From the NCBI GenBank assembly GCA_023525715.1, contig CM042012.1, forward strand, positions 49,612,464 through 49,676,463: a stretch of DNA of 64,000 bases, in the 5' to 3' direction. Source of the DNA: Cichorium intybus (taxonomy: Eukaryota; Streptophyta; Magnoliopsida; Asterales; Asteraceae). The notes beneath the pieces were generated by a model. The model had not been told where the DNA came from and searched no databases. It saw only the letters and a list, made by a program, of their open reading frames with translations. The translations under genes and the position numbers were made by a program. Numbering within the stretch: position 1 is the stretch's first letter; the number at the start of each line of letters is the position of its first letter. Of this stretch, positions 34,537 to 46,160 are shown in pieces.

Positions 34537-36333
34537 TGTAAGACCATTTTCATTTGAGATGCTTCTTAAGGTAAGTAGAGTTATTACCTTATAGTTGGTG
34601 TAATTCTAGCTATGCGTTGCTTAGATTAGGGGTGTGGCGATCTTTAGTGATTGACTTGAGTTTTGAGTTGTTTGATAAGTAAAAAGAGGTTAAAGCCTTT
34701 CTTATGTACTAATCTTGGTGTGATTAAGATTAGTTAGGTTGTTGTATGAGTTTGTGTGATTAGAAACCCATTTGGAAGAAGTTTGAGCCGTAAAAATGCC
34801 ATAAAGAGGCTACACGGGTCGTGTAGAGTCACACGGGTCATGTACAAAGCTCTTAGAAACTGTGTTTAGCCTCTGATGGACCCACATGGGTCGTGTCTAA
34901 GTACACGAGTTGTGTACAAATTTTAGTAAACAAGTAGTGGATCACACGGGGTCGTGTAAACGAGCACGAGTGAGATTTTTAAAGTTAGAGATGCTAACTT
35001 TACATGTTAGCACTGCTAACTGCGTGCAGACCCCCATTTAAATGTTGTGAACCTTATTTCGAGCAGAAAAACACCCAATTCGAGTTGAGAGAAAATTATG
35101 GCGATTTTAGGTCAAACTGAGCTGGAGGTTTGCATAGGAAAGCTTGAGGAAGTTGAATCTAACACCGTAAACATGCTTATGATTCCTAATTCATCGAGGT
35201 GAGTAATTTGTCGGTTTTGGGACTTTGAAACCCTAGTTTTCACTTTTGTGATTTAGCTATATATTGTTATATATGTTGTTAGCAGATTGTTAGTGGATGC
35301 TTTTTGAGTTATTGGTGTGATTATTGTCGAGTTTCTACGGTTGAATGAGTAGAACCGCGGATTTAGGGGTTTCGGTAAATATAGAGTTAATATTTACCGT
35401 TTATACTCCTTTTTTCTTCTTTTAATTTCTACATCTTTGAGATAGATGTTATTGAGATGATTGTGGACATTGGAGAATTAATTTAGACTATGCTTATATA
35501 ACAAAGTCTAGCGAACAGGAGCCCGATACGCGTAATTTGGGGTTCTACATACTAAGCCGATATCAGGTGAGTACTTTCAAGTACTTGAGTAAGAGTTACA
35601 TCTTGTTGTATGTTATATATATGTTATATATATGTGTGTTATGTTGATACTGCGATAACTTAGAGTTGGAATGGTTCTGTTATCTGTGGATAACAAGATA
35701 TGAGTTGCAATCTATATTTAGTATAAGAGTAGAGTACATGATAGAGTGGTTGAATTAAAGAGTCTTTGAGTCTAATTGTTACAGCCATGAGAATTGCTAC
35801 GATTGAGTATAAGTTGATTGTTAAAATAAGTACATGTGAGAATGTGGTCGAGTTTACGAGCAGTACCGATTGTGGTACTTATTATTGAGTTAATGTTACT
35901 AATAATTAGCTGGTGTTTGTAAAGCTAATATGTTTGTAGGTTTCAGAGTTAAGAGAAGGTGAATATTTGCTAATGAGATTAGCAAAGGAGAATGATGAGA
36001 ATGTATATTGAGAGAGATTCGTGGAGTGTGATTGAGATTACTCACTAAGCTTTTTATAATAAGCTTACACTTGAGTTGTATGTTGTTTTGCAGGTATCTG
36101 TAGCAGTGATAGGGAAGGCATGTGATAAAGAGAGATGGACAAGTATAGAGCCTGTCCTTTAGTTGTGTTAGATTTATTTGTAATGCGTGGTCAAATTTGT
36201 AAGGACCTTTTGTGTAATTATTTATGTTAAAAACATCTTGTTTCCATGGTTTGAGTACAAGTATGTCCATTTTGATGTATTATTGTTTGAAAATATTATT
36301 GGGTGTACTTTGTATGAGAAATTGGGCGTTACA
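34537..36333 (+). repeat. 3' LTR of LARD-like element (1797 bp)
   Basis: TGTAAGACC...GCGTTACA. It contains ACACGGGTCGTGT-type palindromes (34811-34960), TTAG-N5-CTAA palindromes at 34985-34997 and 35007-35019, and an ACTCAC-TAAGCTT...AAGCTTA hairpin at 36046-36067, 266 nt from the end. Confidence 0.88.
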
Positions 36334-37930
36334 CAGGGGCTCTGCGCCTAGGACCCGCTAGGGGCGCTGTCCTTAGGCCCCGCCAAAGGGGCGCTGTCCC
36401 TTTAGAAAACCCCAAACCCGAGGGAGCGGGCGCTGCCCCCGGACCCCGGACTAGTCGTCGAATCGACTATTCATTTGATCTTATACATGTGTGCACTCCG
36501 CACATACCCGAACATATATTAGAGTACAAATTAAATAGCCCCTTAGCTCAAATGTTAGTTACAATTACATAAAATAACTTGGTGACACTAAAATCACCAA
36601 CATTGTATGATCAAGGTTCCCTTTGTACTTGATTTAGGGAATAAGTTGATATTTATTTTGGGGTTCAAGAAGCAATTCTTATGTATTAGGAGCATAGAGA
36701 GGTAAATAACCATATCACATGTTTGCACTCTCACTTGTTACAATATTTTGCAGTAAAATTCTAACCAATCGTATATAGGATTATATGTTTAATTATAACA
36801 ATGTACTTTAAAAAAACATTATATATTAAAATTTTAAGCTATAATTAAGACATTTTACTTTGAATATCTAACATATTAATACATTGTACTTTGAAAATCT
36901 ATACTACTTTGATTATGGTTACCAATTATAGCATTATACTTTTGGTTTTGTTCCTATTAAGACATTGTACTTTTTATTTTGATAAGATTACTATGATAGA
37001 ATTATCAAAGTATAATGTGTTATTCTACACAATTTCGAGATTCTACTTTTTATTGGAATAATTTACTGTCAGTTAGAACACTGTATATTTTATTAGGGCA
37101 TTTTACTTTCTCTTTTAGCATTGTACTTTGCATTTGGACATCATTTTATTAGGGCATTTTACTTTCTTTTTTAGCATTGTACTTTGTATTTGGACATCGT
37201 ATTTTGCTCGAAATATTAAATTGTTATTGATTTTCATATATGTATCAAATGGGATTGACTGGCGAAACATGTAGAAATAGTAACAAACGAATTGCAAATA
37301 AAATCAATCCAGCTTTAGAACGGAAATAGCAATGAAAATTTTGTTGGTAAAACATTAACACAAAAATATAAAAAATGTCGAAACTTGTTAAAATTTGGTT
37401 GCTAAATTTAGCCATAACCGTCTTATAAGAGCTCCATAGTTAGACTAATGACGGATTTGTGCATCAATGGTACTTAACTTCTTTGATGGTGTACGTTGCA
37501 CTAATGTCAGTGATAACTAAATTAATGTCACTAATCTTATTTAGTATAATTTATCTGAACCCTAAACCGTAAACGTTAATTTTGCAAAAATTTAAAGGAT
37601 TTTGTAAATTGCTTATGATGTAAAAGCAATTTCATAAATTAATATAAGTTTGCAAAATCCATTTTGTTAAATAAATGGTTAACTTGTTCATCGACAAAAA
37701 AAGCATGTCGACGGTGTTAGAAGCAAAAAAGCTAATGCCTTCGTTGTGGAGAAAACACTATCTTCGATAATTAATATAAGCTTTTACGGTGCTTATTATG
37801 GAATGATAAACAACTATATGTGCATCCATTACTACTTATTACAATCCTTGTTTCCATAATCATACCAACACTCACTCGATTGTGCTTCCTCCATTAAAGC
37901 TAGTGTCACCAACTTTCTTCAATTCATAGC
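36334..37930. other. Intergenic with GC-rich block and CATTGTACTTT repeats
   Basis: 36334-36480 is unusually GC-rich with repeated GGGGCGCTG-type palindromic segments and looks like a transposon fragment. From 36800 there are many short CATTGTACTTT repeats, also seen in the gypsy LTRs near 51.0 and 58.3 kb. No gene is recognised. The last ~200 bp must hold the LTP promoter. Confidence 0.6.
37088..37199. repeat. 56-bp tandem duplication
   Basis: Two near-identical 56-bp units starting at about 37091 and 37147, each with TATTAGGGCATTTTACTTTC and TTAGCATTGTACTTTG. Confidence 0.85.
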
Positions 37931-37937
37931 TATAAAA
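37931..37937 (+). promoter_or_regulatory. TATA box of the LTP gene
   Basis: TATAAAA, 40 bp before the ATG, implying a very short 5' UTR. Confidence 0.65.
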
Positions 37938-37970
37938 CCTATCGAATCCACAACTACTTCACATACACAA

Positions 37971-38400
37971 ATGGCAGCCTCGATGAAACTGGTATACTTC
38001 CTTGGTTTCGTTCTTGTGATCGCTGCATGGAGTGAAGTAAATGGAGCTGGTGAATGTGGAAGAGCAAATCCCGACATGGAAGCCTTCAAGCTCGCACCAT
38101 GTGCATCAGCTGCACAAGATGAGAATGCTTCGGTTTCTGGGAATTGTTGCGCTCAAGTCAAGAGAATCGGGAAAAACCCTAAATGTCTGTGTGCTGTAAT
38201 GCTGTCGAATACTGCTAAAGCTTCTGGGATTAAGCCAGAGATCGCCATGACCATTCCTAAACGATGCAATATTGCTGATCGGCCCGTTGGATATAAATGT
38301 GGAGGTTGGTAACTTTGATAATTATTTAATTACGTTGTTTTTGTTATGTGGAGACTAATTGATTTGTACGTTTTGCTTTGCAGCTTATACTTTGCCTTGA
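37971..38400 (+). CDS. Nonspecific lipid-transfer protein (eight-cysteine, type-d-like)
   Basis: Two exons, 37971-38304 and 38384-38400, with an intron GTTGGT...TTTGCAG; 116 residues. Residues 1 to about 25 are a secretion signal (hydrophobic VYFLGFVLVIAAW, then a cleavage site after VNGA). The mature part has the eight-cysteine motif C-Xn-C-Xn-CC-Xn-CLC-Xn-C-Xn-C, so four disulfides and a hydrophobic lipid cavity in the apoplast are expected. The last exon, only 17 nt, changes the apparent read-through end CGGW to CGAYTLP. That ending and the ECGR and IPKRCN signatures fit the small family typified by Arabidopsis At3g53980/At5g05960, which is related to but distinct from DIR1. Stand-alone gene with its own TATA box and AATAAA; intact. 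Confidence 0.93.
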
Positions 38401-38818
38401 AAGATGGAAGGATAGTGGTTTCTATTGGTGTTATGTTTGTTGTATGTTGTATCGGTGAATTTGAGAATTGAGATTGTAGTTTGAATAAATCTCATCTTCT
38501 CGTTTGGTGTTTTGATTATGTTGTTCTTTTTTTACTGTTCGTGATATATTATGTGGAATAAAAAGTCTATTAGTTAAGTTATATGACGGGTGAAGTGGGG
38601 CCAGAATTTGGTTATGACGGTTGGTTACAAAGTAACTTTTTTATATTTGAAGTGACAAGTTAGAAACTTAGAATTGAGACTAGTTATTCGTGGAGGATGA
38701 ATTATTTGACGGAAGCCCTCAAACTTACAAAAAAAAGGTTATTTATATGTATTTTAGGATGCTTTAAAAAGAGGAAATTCAAAAGTTAATTTTTGTTTCA
38801 CGAACGTAAAAAAGTTAT
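38401..38818. other. LTP 3' flank
   Basis: 3' untranslated and intergenic sequence up to the tRNA gene; nothing else recognised apart from the polyadenylation signal. Confidence 0.5.
38484..38489 (+). terminator. AATAAA polyadenylation signal (LTP)
   Basis: Canonical hexamer 84 bp after the LTP stop codon; a second AATAAA-like site follows near 38557. Confidence 0.55.
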
Positions 38819-38890
38819 CGCCGTTGCCGGGGATCGAACCCGGGTCACCCGCGTGACAGGCGGGAATACTTACCACTATACTACAACGAC
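38819..38890 (-). tRNA. tRNA-Asp (GTC)
   Basis: A 72-nt gene on the minus strand, nearly identical to the one at 13586-13657 but with a fully Watson-Crick T stem (CCGGG/CCCGG). The acceptor stem GTCGTTG/CAACGGC and loop CTGTCAC with GTC are intact. Six T follow on the minus strand (38808-38813), a Pol III terminator. Confidence 0.96.
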
Positions 38891-40369
38891 TTTCGATGAG
38901 TAAAATAATAAATAAATCTAAAAGTTTATTTCATACGATTAGAATGTATTTAATACGTAAGGGTAAGATATGAACGGGAAAATTCAGAAGCAAATGTGAA
39001 ATACTTAGAACTCATAAAGAGTGCTCCCTATTTTTTTCTAAATTAATTAATTAATCTTTAATTTAAATTTTTTTTTCCAAATTTCACAAACTATTTATTA
39101 AATAATTTTATGACGGCTAGCTTGTTTGTTTCTAATAATTTAGAAACCATAGAGGATACTAAAGATTATGGAAACAACTTTAACCGATAAAAATTTAAAA
39201 AGGAAACTAAAACTCTTAAGTTTCGCTCCAATATTTTTAACAAAAATAAACCCAAATATTAGCTCAAATACTCTAAACTCGCAGCTCCAATTCTAGCTTA
39301 AAATTCAGCCACATTCAAAACCCGGCCTCGTGTGATTATGTTTCGTGGTTGCCCCGACATTCTTGACAATATATGGTATTTTTATAAAAATAATGAAATT
39401 AAATAAAAACAGATCACCTTTAAACTTTGGAAAAAAATTGATATTCCAATCTCGAATAATTGGATTTGGGCCAAAAGACATTGGATAACTCCATCAAACA
39501 ATATTTTTCGATAACCAAATCAAAAAATAAAAATAAAAAATAAAAAAAATGCTGTAACTTTGCCCGTCAAGAGTTTCTCTAGGTCAAAGGTCATATGATT
39601 AATTGAAGTCTCTACTTTTATAATCTCATAACGTCACTTCGGTTTTCTTGTTACAAATGCTTAAATTTTAAATTTTAAATTTAATCCATGGGTTCGGAAT
39701 CTTTTAAAACTAGCTAGCCCAAATAGTCTGATATTCTTGATTTCATGAAACATGGATTAAGAGTTATATTTGTGCTAGACCGTTATTTACAGAACGTCTA
39801 CCCATGAAACATGGATCAAGAGTTATATTTGTTTAAAATTTACAATCTTATTTTAAAACGTTTGCCATGATCCCGTTTTTCTTTAAACGTTTCTTACTTA
39901 AAAATATATTCTAACTTTTTTGTTCTTCAAATCACTACACGTTTAATTCTAGTTTTCTTTCAACGATTTTATTAAACATATATGAAGTTTCTATCTTTAT
40001 AATTTCTCAAACTACTTCACTTTTAACTATAGTTTTCTTGTTACGGAATGCATTTTGTTGTCGGTTTGTTCTTTACCAAACTGAAATAAATGAAAAACTA
40101 TAAATTTTACAAAACAGGGACCAAATTTGAAATTTTCTCAAATTTTTATTTCATCCTAAATAGTTTCTTTCATGGATTACAACCCGGGACAAAAAGGACT
40201 ATTAAAAAAAACATAAGTACTACAACAGTATATATTCTAATTGAACACAAAATAAAAACTTTAAAATAACTAAAACCCAAAAAAGAAGGATCAAGGCATT
40301 ACAAGTCCTTGAATCCTTTAAGTTTTCACTATATTGCTATATCATACATCTTCTAGGGAAACCAGACTT
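38891..40369. other. Intergenic, nothing recognised
   Basis: Very AT-rich; no gene or clear transposon. The part nearest 40369 should be the 3' UTR of the SIS-like gene. Confidence 0.6.
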
Positions 40370-41493
40370 TCAATAGTAGAGAGATCCTGTACAAAAATAA
40401 AAATTATTATTATTATTATTATTATTATTATTTGGTTACTTTTCAAGAAAATATTTACTCACTATTAATAATCTTCTATATTTGAATCAAAATCATAAGT
40501 TAATTGTAAAGATTTTGAGGAGTACCTTGCCACCAATTCCCTCTTGAAGCACTGGGATCTTCATCACCTCCGCCTTTTTTGAACTAATCAATTGAAAAGC
40601 CCATCAAGAAACATTGTTAATTCCAAATCATTGTTGCTGTTTCTGTTAATTGAAAGGTGGGAAATACAGTGTACAAATACTCACGTTACGCTGATGGCCA
40701 TTGTTGTGGGTGGTTGGAGGATAAACTTCTTGGCCACCATAGTAGATCGATGAACTGAGATAGCTTGGTTCTGCTGTTTCGGTGTTGTAAACTGGATTTC
40801 TCCCCTTTTCACCTTTGCTTCTTTGTGTTTTATAATCTATTACCAAAAAAGAAGAAGATCGGTGAATTTGATACGCTTATTTCATATCATCATAGGTGAA
40901 CTGAGCTAATTTTAATAATTAATACCAACCTGGTGTTGAATGTTTTGGATTTCCGAAATCCTGCTTATTTGCTGATCCTGTGTAGTCGCAGTGAGATGAG
41001 TCATTCCGTAGGCCCTGAAATTGAAAAAGTGGAATTGATTAAGTGATTAAGTAAGCAAACAAGTAAAAATTAACGTAGCAAACAACACGATACAGAGAAT
41101 AATGACAGAAACAATTCAACTTCCTATTGCGAATGTGATAACTAAGTCTAGATTCAACTTCCGGAGCTGAAAATAATGACATTACAGTTTACTGATGAAT
41201 AAAATTCGTTCTAAAACCGTGACGGCATCGTTATGAAGTGTAAAATTAGATAGGATCTGTCCAAATCAATGATGTATACTGTACACGCATCAAATAGGCG
41301 AAACATGAATAAGTAGAGCAATATAACTGCGTGAGGTAATCAATCGGAAAACAGGAAGGCATACCGTTGACGAAGAGCCAAAAACAGAGCCGAAAAGGCC
41401 AGAGGAGGAGGAGCCGCCGTCCTTAGGACCAAAGAGAGTTTCAGTGAATGATGAAGGCGATGAACCTCCTGATTGCTGCTTCCTGTTCTCCAT
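40370..41493 (-). CDS. Small serine-rich SIS-like protein
   Basis: Five exons on the minus strand: 41493-41365, 41014-40930, 40836-40685, 40583-40526, 40386-40370; 441 nt, 146 residues, all GT-AG. The start MENRKQQSGG, the early SFTETLFGPK and GLFGSVFG segment, the middle LSSSIYYGGQEVY, and the C-terminal RGNWWQGSLYY identify a plant-specific family that includes Arabidopsis SIS (salt-induced serine-rich, At5g02020) and relatives. Function in that family is linked to salt response, but the biochemical role is unknown. No transmembrane or catalytic domain is visible. The last coding exon is 17 nt and supplies the final GSLYY. The open frame extends upstream only through a TTG, so the ATG at 41493 is the start. 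A TATA box lies at 41746-41753 and a 5' UTR intron (about 41613-41518) is plausible. Confidence 0.88.
40405..40433. repeat. (ATT)n microsatellite
   Basis: About nine ATT units inside the last intron of the SIS-like gene. Confidence 0.9.
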
Positions 41494-41745
41494 TATCTCT
41501 TGTTTATACAATACCTAACAAAATTGAATCAAATTTCTTCGCTAGTATGTCACCAACACAGCAGAGCTACTTAGATCGACCGATTTAGATCTGTATATAT
41601 CAATGGATACCACCTTCGAGCGATCAAACAACCACCGGAGACACTGAAATTAGCGGATGAGAGGCGGCGAGGGAGTGGAGGAGAGGGATATGAAAAGGAC
41701 ACGTGTGATTGTGGTTTGATGGAGAGTAAATCGAACCGGTTCTGA

Positions 41746-41753
41746 TATTTATA
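41746..41753 (-). promoter_or_regulatory. TATA box of SIS-like gene
   Basis: TATAAATA on the minus strand, about 250 bp upstream of the start codon, which suits a gene with a 5' UTR intron. The Mutator-like element begins only 97 bp further upstream. Confidence 0.6.
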
Positions 41754-41849
41754 GGGGCGAAAAAGCACGGCGGGTATTCGTACGCCCTTTAGGCCGTTAT
41801 CGGTCAGGTACAAAGATAAACGTATTTTATTTGTTATTTAAATATAGAA

Positions 41850-43570
41850 GAGAAAATTGCAAAGTTGGTCACCGTGGTTTGCCAAAATGGCCAGGTTTGG
41901 TCCAAAATAGGTTTGACTAGCACCTAAGGTCCAAAAATGTTGTAATTGTTGCGAGTTTGGTCCAATTTTTTTAAAAAATACTTAAAATGACAAATCTGCC
42001 CCTACTGTTTTCTTTTTCTCTTTTCTTTTAATTTATTTATGATTTTTTTATTGAAAAACAAAAAAAATAATAATAAAACCCCTCCCCCACCCCCCCACCC
42101 GTCTCCTTCCTCTCTCACATTTATCTCTCTACTGTATCCTCTTTCCTCTCTCTCTTTCTCACATAATAATCGGATGAATGGGTCTCACCGTCACCTCAAC
42201 CTTCTGTCATCGCTACCACCACCTTCGGCTACCACCATCGTCATTCCGATCGGGTGTTTATGTGTATCGGATTTAGAGAGGCAACCACCGGAGATGAACA
42301 AATCCACATCACCACCACCTTCAGCGACCACCGCCGGATCAAGCCACCATTGTTTACCTATCTTTCAACGACCACCGTCCAGCCTTCTTTCACCAACCAC
42401 TGTCTATCTCCCTCTACACCACCCCTAATCAGTTCTGTTATCACCTCCTTCACCCCCATTAGTTACACCCAACTCGTTCACCACTGGTTACGATTACATA
42501 CAGCCATGGAACCATTTATACATACATCTTGTTTACAAGCTTTTGGACCCACATGAGAAGGTACCAAATTGATTTTCCCGTTTTAAATTCGCAATTTCAA
42601 TTCATTTGACCTAAATCGATGATTTCTTCAAAGGTATGGTTGTTCCTGACGAAAGTAAGCCACACGGTTTGAAGCTTTTAATTGAAGACTATTTGTATGC
42701 TTCCAATGGGCTATTGATTTGGGACTTCTGATGATTTCTGCAAAAGTAGGACTTTCGAAGGGTTACAGAGGTAGGACATCCGATGGCTATTGATTTTAGA
42801 CCTGCTTATTTTTCTGGTTGGTCACTGAAGGAACCATCGCCAAATTCTGGTCGGTCACTACGTATTTTTAGGGTGAAACGGGGTTGAGGGGTAGGCAGCA
42901 CAGTGGTAAGGGAGGATGAAGGGAAAGAATAAATTGTCATGATCTTCGTAGGACCATCACTGACGGTCGCCTGCACTAGACACGCTGACAGAAACACTAG
43001 CATTGGTGGTGGCCGGCGAAGGAGGGTGGAACCAGGATGGGGTTTTTCAGCGGTGGTTTTTTCCAGCAGGAGGGTGGAACCGGGAGGGAGAGTTGCAGAG
43101 AAAGAGAGAGGAGAGTTGTAGTGACTTTTGGTGGAAGAAACAGGCCCGTGACTGCTGTTGGTGTTACTGATCTCTCTCTCTTCATAGACTGTCGGAGCAC
43201 CACCGCCACGCAATAGCGCCACCACCTCAAGCAAAACTGAAAGTCATGGGTAAGACAAAGAAGTCCTCCACCATTTTTGTTCTGTACGAGAGAGAAAGAG
43301 AGAGGAGAGAGAGAGAGACATGGGGTACGGGTTAAAGCTTAAAGGGGTGGGGTTTTTTATTTTTTTAAATTAAAAACTCATTAAATAAATGGAAAGAAAA
43401 GGAAAAAGAAAATATTAAGGGCAAAATAGTCATTGTATATATTTTTTTAAAAAGTTGGACCAAAATCGCAACAAATACAACAATTTTGGACCTTTGGTGC
43501 TAGTAAAACCTATTTTGGACCAAACCTAGCCATTTTGGCAAACCACAGGGACCAATTTTACAATTCACTC
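41850..43570. mobile_element. Non-autonomous Mutator-like element
   Basis: 1721 bp with long terminal inverted repeats (about 130 bp; left GAGAAAATTGCAAAGTTGG, right reverse complement GAGTGAATTGTAAAATTGG, both going into GGTTTGCCAAAATGGC). It is flanked by a perfect 9-bp target duplication AATATAGAA (41841-41849 and 43571-43579). TIR length and 9-bp TSD are diagnostic of Mutator-like elements. The interior has CT/GA-rich subterminal tracts and open frames on both strands (42039-42428 +, 42806-43234 -) rich in Pro, Ser and Thr. No MURA transposase motif is present. It sits immediately upstream of the SIS-like gene promoter. Confidence 0.92.
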
Positions 43571-43579
43571 AATATAGAA

Positions 43580-44510
43580 TAAATGTATGATATAGATTAA
43601 ATTTTTAATAAGAAAAAATTATCCAATATATTAAATATGAGGTTCTTAAAGAAAAAATTAGATATGAGAGTGTAATGGAGCATACATGACAGAACAACAA
43701 GCGTAGGCCTTATTAAAAAATTATTTGAACTGATATTTAGTGCAATTTAGAAATTACATGTTTTATATGCAAAAGTTAAAACGTCTTATATGTATACATT
43801 TCTAAGTGTGAAAATTTTATCAAAATCAAAAAACAAATCTTGTTTATGACGAGATAGTAGGAAGCATGTTGATGCTGGACATGAGATAAGCCATAAAGCA
43901 AGGCCGTCAAAACAAAAGATATGGGACAAATGCCAAAGTAAACTTTGTCATATTATTATTCTTAGTCAAAAGCGTTAATTGACAGATGTTTCTCGAATGA
44001 TAAATGTTTGAGTCAAGTCAACTATAGAATCAAATGATATCAAACATGTTTTAAGAAGTTGATTTGCATGCATTTTCGAATTTCGATTAAAATTACTTTA
44101 GGTATATTGTTATATACTTTTTGTTGATTTGTTTTGACAAGAATCTTTGGAGCCAATTACAATATATCTGATTAGATAAATCGTAAACAAGCCAAACTGT
44201 GGATATGACATTGAAACAATAAAATACAAGAGAAAAATGTAAAACTGGTTATGATAATTATGCATATATGGTTCCCGGTGAGTGAAAATAATTGTCAAAT
44301 CGTTCACAACCCTTAGATCTTCCCAGCTTTTAGTCTAAGACGTCATTATTTAACCTCATGTTGTCGGGTTAGTTTCTTTTGAAGCCACTAGGTGATGTAT
44401 TCACCTAATTCCCGCATTTGTCTCACTACTCGGCTATTCAAATGTCTGCCCATGTTTTTGTCCCTACACACATATAGTTCGAAGGTCGGTTAGTTGATTA
44501 GATTACCACA
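43580..44510. other. Intergenic, nothing recognised
   Basis: AT-rich, no supported gene or repeat. Confidence 0.6.
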
Positions 44511-44511
44511 A

Positions 44512-45060
44512 TGGAGATTATTTCACTGGAGGATATGCTCTACAAGAACAAATGCGATCAACAAGCTCCAATCATGGTTAAGGTAATTAGATAACAATTG
44601 TTATCATGGAAATTGTCAATTGTTTTAACAGGAAGATCAATTGATGAGGTTGTAGAAGGTCAGAAAGTTGAATGATCATGTTGAAGTTGAAGTTATAAAG
44701 TTACTGATTATACGACATTGTTATTTCAAGTTGTCACATGAACATCAATTACATATACAGTTAATTTGTTTTAAGTTATCAAACATGGAAATGTACTTGA
44801 ATTTGTTACAACTTATGATTGCTTTGTATATTGTTATAGTCAAGAGGTAGAATAGTTGAGTATGGTGAAAGTTTTTTTGCCTTACCAATCACATTTGGCA
44901 AGACAACTAAGTGATGAGGTACAGTAATGAGTTTGCATTGTACTTATGAATATGGTCTAAAATTTACATGTTATTAATAGGATCGTTTGTTCAAGAAGCA
45001 ATACAAGCATGCTCAGGCTCTTGCAAACTGGAACTAGGAGGATGTAATTGAAGTTAACGT
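44512..45060 (+). pseudogene. Possible decayed multi-exon gene, unidentified
   Basis: I do not recognise the product. From ATG 44512 the frame MEIISLEDMLYKNKC continues to a GTAATT donor. After a TTTTAACAG acceptor an exon-like stretch reads in frame but has an internal TAG at about 44653. Further exon-like pieces occur before GTACAG near 44919 (HLARQLSDE) and after TTAATAG at about 44981 (DRLFKKQYKHAQALANWN, then a TAG). The alternation of coding-like pieces with splice sites suggests a host gene fragment with two nonsense codons. It could also be chance. Confidence 0.3.
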
Positions 45061-45484
45061 TCTGAATATGAAGAATTCGATAATGGTTTCCTAAATAGTA
45101 AATATAGTAGACTCATCGATTGCAGCAACAATTCAGATCAATTTACCTGGTGTGGTGAAAAAGCACGAAACAAATTTATTGTCTTTGTGATGAGTCAAAT
45201 GAAGATGATTAATTTGTTTGATGTTGCTTTTATGGGTGCATAAGGCAAATTTAGGAATTAGCTTTTACGTTAGTTATAAATTTTTTCTATTAGTGTTACT
45301 GACATTTGATGTTGTGGACAATTTTACATTTGTTGTATGTTTAATTTTACTTTTTTAGACCATTAACATATTGTTTTTACCATTTACCAATAGATAGATA
45401 CTTATTTTAGTATACTCATAACTAATACATATAAAGTGAAAGTTATGTTGGAAACTGGAAATGGAAAACTGCAGTATAAGTTAA

Positions 45485-45760
45485 TGTTATTTCATTTCTT
45501 TATTAATTATAACATCTTACTTACTTTAATTGTTGGGGACGATGTAGGTTTGGGAAGCAGTTGGTGGATTCCGCAAGAGGAGTTTGGAAACTGCAATAAT
45601 TGGTAAGGTACTTCAATTTTTTTATTCATTATAGCATCTTACTTACGATTTTTTTGGTACAGTGTAGGTTTGGCAATTAGTTGTTGTATTCTGCAACAAC
45701 AACTTCGGAAAAAATGTAACAAAAGGTAATGTAATTTCATGTTCTTATTCATTATAACAT
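45485..45760 (+). repeat. ~120-bp tandem repeat, about 2.3 units
   Basis: Starts near 45485, 45606 and 45726 share TTTCATT/TTATTAATTATAACATCTTACTTAC-like sequence; the first two continue into GTAGGTTTGG.AA..AGTTG.TG. The third unit runs into the 39-bp minisatellite. Confidence 0.7.
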
Positions 45761-45762
45761 TG

Positions 45763-46160
45763 ATAGATAGAGATATGGAAATGTAACGAGGAACTCCCCC
45801 AATATATAAAGATATGGAAACGTAACGAGGAACTCCCTTAATAGATAGAGATATAGATTGTAACGAGGAACTGCCTCGAAAGATAGAGATGTGTAATTGT
45901 AACGAGGAACTGTCTCGAAGGTTAGATATGTGAAATCTTAACGAGGAACTGCCCCAAAGGATAGAGATGTGGATTCGTAACGAGGAACTGGCTCGATGGT
46001 TAGAGAGATGTGAAATCTTTATAAAGAACTGCACCGACGGATAGGATAATCCTTACAAGGGACTTCCTCGATGGATAGAGATGTGAAATCCTCACAAGGA
46101 ATTGCCTCGATGGATAGAGAGATGTGAAATATTTACAGAGAACTGCATCGATGGATAGAT
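45763..46160 (+). repeat. ~39-bp minisatellite, about ten units
   Basis: TAACGAGGAACT recurs at 45784, 45822, 45861, 45900, 45939 and 45978, and degenerate units continue to about 46140. Many units can form CGAGG-AACTG-CCTCG hairpins. It lies inside what appears to be an LTR. Confidence 0.92.

Larger units (their letters stand above)
23030..36333 (+). mobile_element. Large gag-pol-less gypsy-type (LARD-like) element hosting a nested insertion
   Basis: Defined by an LTR pair. The left LTR survives only as its last part (23030-23523); the right one is complete (34537-36333). A PBS is at 23527-23538 and a purine tract at 34521-34534. Removing the nested copia-type element (26121-33770 plus one CTAAT) leaves about 3.4 kb of internal sequence with no recognisable gag or pol. 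Long open frames on the minus strand around 24.8-25.4 kb have no motif and lie over repetitive sequence. It fits a large retrotransposon derivative mobilised by other elements. Confidence 0.75.

Noticed and set aside
37971..38400. DIR1 itself
   Set aside because: The cysteine pattern is LTP-like, but the ECGR start, RPVGYKCG and YTLP ending fit the At3g53980/At5g05960 group better than DIR1.
42039..43234. Host genes inside the Mutator-like element
   Set aside because: Frames are Pro/Ser/Thr-rich with CT/GA-repeat ends and no recognised domain; kept only as a Pack-MULE question.
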